Part shown: in pieces, positions 56,401-62,400 of the stretch
Position numbering within the stretch: the stretch's first letter is position 1
How the letters are laid out: every line of letters begins with the position of its first letter
NCBI GenBank assembly: GCA_029718625.1
Contig: CM056395.1
Coordinates: 19,308,309 to 19,372,308, forward strand
Direction: 5' to 3'
Length of the DNA stretch: 64,000 nucleotides
Source: Synaphobranchus kaupii
Lineage: Eukaryota > Chordata > Actinopteri > Anguilliformes > Synaphobranchidae
Notes under the pieces: generated by a model
The model's database searches: none
Told to the model about the DNA's origin: nothing
What the model saw: only the letters and a program-made list of their open reading frames with translations
Translations under genes and position numbers: made by a program

Positions 56401-59400
56401 CAGCACCAACAACAACTGCAGCCCCAACTACAACTTCAGCCCCCACCTCAACTGCAGCTCCCACTACATCAGCAGCCTCCACTACAACTGCAGCCCACAC
56501 TACAACAGCAGCCCCCACTACAACTGCAACTCTCACTACAACTGCAGCTCCCACTACAACTGCAGCCCACACTACAACTGCAGCCCTCACTACAACTGCA
56601 GCTCCCATTACAACTGCAGCCCCCACTACAACTACAGCCCCCACTACAACAGCAGCCTCTACTAAAACAGCATCTCCCGCTGCAACTGCAGCTCCCACAA
56701 CAACTGCAGCACCAACAACCACTGCAGCCCCAACTACAACTGCAGCCCTCACTACAACTGCAGCCCCCACTACAACTGCAGCTCCCATTACAACAGCAGC
56801 ACCAAGTACAACTGCATCCCCAACTACAACTGCAGCTACCACTACATCAGCAGCCTCCACTACAACTGCAGCCCCCACTAAAACAGCCCCTACTACAACT
56901 GCAGCCCCAACAAAAATCGCAGCTCCCACTACACCCAAAATTCCAAGTAGAACTGCAGCCCCAAGTACCACCGCAGCTCCCACTACAACCACCACTACAA
57001 CTGCTGTCCATACTACAACTTCAGCCCCCACTACAACAGCAGTCTCTACTACAACAGCATCTCCCACTACAACTGCAGCACCCACTACAACTGCAGAACC
57101 GACTACTACTGCAGCTCCCACTACGAATTCAGCACCCACTACAACAGCAGCACCCTCTACAACTGCAGCACCAACAACAACTGCAGCACCAACTACAACT
57201 TCAGCCCCCGCCTCAACTGCATCTCCCACTACATCAGCAGCCTCCACTACAACTGCAGCCCACACTACAACAGCAGCCCCCACTTCAACTGCAACCCTCA
57301 CAACAACTACAGCTCACACTACAACTACAGCACCAACAACAACTGCAGTCCAAACTACAACTTCAGCCTCTACAACAGCATCTCCCACTACTACTGCAAC
57401 ACCCACTACAACTGCAGAACCGACTACAACTGCAGCTCCCACTACGAATTCAGCCCCCACTACAACAGCAGCACCCTCTACAACTGCAGCACCAACCACA
57501 ACTGCAGCCCCAACTACAACTTCAGCCCCCGCCTCAAGTGGAGCTCCCACTACATCAGCAGCCTCCACTACAACTGCAGCCCACACTACAACAGCAGCCC
57601 CCACTACAACTGCAACCCTCACTACAACTGCAGCTCCCACTACAACTGCAGCCCACACTACAACTGCAGCTCCCATTACAACAGCAGCCCCCACTACAAC
57701 TACAGCCCCCACTACAACAGCAGCCTCTACTAAAACAGCATCTCCCTCTGCAACTGCAGCTCCCACTACAACTGCAGCACCAACAACTGCAGCCCCAACT
57801 ACAACTGCAGACCTCACTACAACTGCAGCCCCCACTACAACTGCAGCTCCCATTACAACAGCAGCACCAAGTAGAATTGCATCCCCAACTACAACTGCAG
57901 CTCCCCCTACATCAGCAGCCTCCACTACAACTGCAGCCCCCACTAAAACAGCCCCTACTACAACTGCAGCCCTAACAAAAATCGCAGCTCCCACTACACC
58001 CAAAGCTCCAAGTGGAACTGCAGCCCCAAGTACCACCGCAGCTCCCACTACAACCATCACTACAACTGCTGTCCATACTACAACTTCAGCCCCCACTACA
58101 ACAGCAGCCTCTACTACAACAGCATCTCCCACTACAACTGCAGCACCCACTACAACTGCAGAACCGACTACAACTGCAGCTCCCACTACGAATTCAGCAC
58201 CCACTACAACAGCAGCACCCTCTACAACTGCAGCACCAACAACAACTGCAGCCCCAACTACAACTTCAGCCCCCGCCTCAACTGCAGCTCCCACTACATC
58301 AGCAGCCTCCACTACAACTACAGCCCACACTGCAACAGCAGCCCCCACTACAACTGCAACCCTCACTACAACTGCAGCTCACACTACAACTGCAGTGCCA
58401 ACTACAACTTCAGCCTCTACAACAGCATCTCCCACTACAACTGCAGCACCCACTACAACTGCAGAACGAACTACAACTGCTGCTCCCACTACGAATTCAG
58501 CCCCCACTACAACAGCAGCACCCCCTACAACTGCAGCACCAACAACAACTGCAGCCCCAACTACAACTTCAGCCCCCGCCTCAACTGCATCTCCCACTAC
58601 ATCAGCAGCCTCCACTACAACCGCAGCCCACACTACAACAGCAGCCCCCACTACAACTGCAGCTCCCACTACAACTGCAGCCCTCACTACAACTGCAGGC
58701 CCCCCTACAACTTCAGCCTCTACAACAGCATCTCCCACTACAACTGCAGCACCAACAACAACTGCAGTCCCAACTACAACTTCAGCCTCTACAACAGCAT
58801 CTCCGACTACAACTGCAGCACCCACTACAACTGCAGAACCAACTACAACTGCAGCTCCCACTACGAATTCAGCCCCCACTACAACAGCAGCACCCTCTAC
58901 AACTGCAGCACCAACTACAACTTCAGCCCCTGCCTCAACTGCAGCTCCCACTACATCAGCAGCCTCTACTACAACTACAGCCCACACTGCAACAGCAGCC
59001 GCCACTACAACTGCAACCCTCACTACAACTGCAGCTCACACTACAACTGCAGCACCAACAACAACTGCAGTCCCAACTACAACTTCAGCTTCTACAACAG
59101 CATCTCCCACTACAACTGCAGCACCCACTACAACCGCAGCACCAACCACAACAACAGCCCCAACTACAACTGCAGCCCACACTACAACCGCAGCCCCCAC
59201 TACAACTGCAACCCTCACGACAACTGCAGCTCCCACTACAACTGCAGCCCCAACAAAAATCGCAGCTCCCACTACACCCAAAGCTCCAAGTGGAACTGCA
59301 GCCCCAAGTACAACCGCAGCTCCCACTACAACCACATCACCCACTACAACCATCACTACAACTGCTGTCCATACTACAACTTCAGCCCCCACTACAACAG

Positions 59401-62400
59401 CAGCCTCTACTACAACAGCATCTCCCACTACAACTGCAGCACCCACTACAACTGCAGAACCGACTACAACTGCAGCTCCCACTACGAATTCAGCACCCAC
59501 TACAACAGCAGCACCCTCTACAACTGCAGCACCAACAACAACTGCAGCCCCAACTACAACCACATCACCCACTACAACCACCACTACAACTGCTGTCCAT
59601 ACTACAACTTCAGCCCCCACTACAAAAGCAGCCTCTAACAAAAAATTGCAGCTCCCACTACACCCAAAGCTCCAAGTGGAACAACCACATCACCCACTAC
59701 AACCATCACTACAACTGCTGTCCACACTAAAAGCTCCAAGTGGAACAACCACATCACCCACTACAACCATCACTACAACTGCTGTCCATACTACAACTTC
59801 AGCCTCTACTACAACAGCATCTCCCACTACAACTGCAGCACCCACTACAACTGCAGAACCGACTACAACTGCAGCTCCCACTACGAATTCAGCACCCACT
59901 ACAACAGCAGCACCCTCTACAACTGCAGCACCAACTACAACTACAGCCCCCGCCTCAACTGCAGCTCCCACTACATCAGCAGCCTCCACTACAACTGCAG
60001 CCCACACTACAACAGCAGCCCCCACTACAACTGCAGCTCCCACTACAACTGCAGCCCTCACTACAACTGCAGCCCCCACTACAACTACAGCCCCCACTAC
60101 AACAGCAGCCTCCACTAAAACAGCATCTCCCGCTGCAACTGCAGCTCACACTACAACTTCAGCCTCTACAACAGCATCTCCCACTACAACTGCAGAACCA
60201 ACTACAACTGCAGCTCCCACTACGAATTCAGCCCCCACTACAACAGCAGTACCCTCTACAACTGCAGCACCAACAACAACTGCAGCCCCAACTACAACTT
60301 CAGCCCCCACCTCAACTGCAGCTCCCACTACATCAGCAGCCTCCACTACAACTGCAGCCCACACTACAACAGGAGCCCCCACTACAACTACAACTCTCAC
60401 TACAACTGCAGCTCCCACTACAACTGCAGCCCACACTACGACTGCAGCCCTCACTACAACTGCAGCTCCCATTACAACTGCAGCCCCCACTACAACTACA
60501 GCCCCCACTACAACAGCAGCCTCTACTAAAACAGCATCTCCCGCTGCAACTGGAGCTCCGACAACAACTGCAGCACCAACAACCACTGCAGCCCCTACTA
60601 CAACTGCAGCCCTCACTACAACTGCAGCCCTCACTACAACTGCAGCCCCCACTACAACTGCAGCTCCCATTACAACAGTAGCACCAAGTACAACTGCATC
60701 CCCAACTACAACTGCAGCTACCACTACATCAGCAGCCTCCACTACAACTGCAGCCCCCACTAAAACAGCCCTTACTACAACTGCAGCCCCAACAAAAATC
60801 GCAGCTCCCACTACACCCAAAGCTCCAAGTGGAACTGCAGCCCCAAGTACCACCGCAGCTCCCACTACAACCACCACTACAACTGCTGTCCATACTACAA
60901 CTTCAGCACCCACTACAACAGCAGCCTCTACTACAACAGCATCTCCCACTACAACTGCAGCACCCACTACAACTGCAGAACCGACTACAACTGCAGCTCC
61001 CACTACGAATTCAGCACCCACTACAACAGCAGCACCCTCTACAACTGCAGCACCAACAACAACTGCAGCACCAACAACAACTGCAGCACCAACTACAACT
61101 TCAGCCCCCGCCTCAACTGCAGCTCCCACTACATCAGCAGCCTCCACTACAACTGCAGCCCACACTACAACAGCAGCCCCCACTACAACTGCAACCCTCA
61201 CAACAACTGCAGCTCACACTACAACTGCAGCACCAACAACAACTGCAGTCCCAACTACAACTTCAGCCTCTACAACAGCATCTCCCACTACAACTGCAGC
61301 ACCCACTACAACTGCAGAACCGACTACAACTGCAGCTCCCACTACGAATTCAGCCCCCACTACAACAGCAGCACCCTCTACAACTGCAGCACCAACCACA
61401 ACTGCAGCCCCAACTACAACTTCAGCCCCCGCCTCAACTGCAGCTCCCACTACATCAGCAGCCTCCACTACAACTGCAGCCCACACTACAACCGCAGCCC
61501 CCACTACAACTGCAACCCTCACTACAACTGCAGCTCCCACTACAACTGCAGCCCCCACTAAAATAGCCCCTACTACAACTGCAGCCGCAACAAAAATCGC
61601 AGCTCCCACTACACCCAAAGCTCCAAGTGGAACTGCAGCCCCAAGTACAACCGCAGCTCCCACTACAACCACATCACCCACTACAACCATCACTACAACT
61701 GCTGTCCATACTACAACTTCAGCCCTCACTACAACAGCAGCCTCTACTACAACAGGATCTCCCACTACAACTGCAGCACCCACTACAACTGCAGAACCGA
61801 CTACAACTGCAGCTCCCACTACGAATTCAGCACCCACTACAACAGCAGCACCCTCTACAACTGCAGCACCAACTACAACTTCAGCCCTCGCCTCAACTGC
61901 AGCTCCCACTACATCAGCAGCCTCCACTACAACTGCAGCCCACACTACAATAGCAGCCCCCACTACAACTGCAGCTCCCACTACAACTGCAGCCCTCACT
62001 ACAACTGCAGCCCCCACTACAACTACAGCTCACACTACAACTGCAGCACCAACAACAACTGCAGTCCCAACTACAACTTCAGCCTCTACAACAGCATCTC
62101 CCACTACAACTGCAGCACCCACTACAACTGCAGAACCGACTACAACTGCAGCTCCCACTACGAATTCAGCCCCCACTACAACAGCAGCACCCTCTACAAC
62201 TGCAGCACCAACCACAACTGCAGCCCCAACTACAACTTCAGCCCCCGCCTCAACTGCAGCTCCCACTACATCAGCAGCCTCCACTACAACTGCAGCCCAC
62301 ACTACAACCGCAGCCCCCACTACAACTGCAACCCTCACTACAACTGCAGCTCCCACTACAACTGCAGCCCCCACTAAAATAGCCCCTACTACAACTGCAG

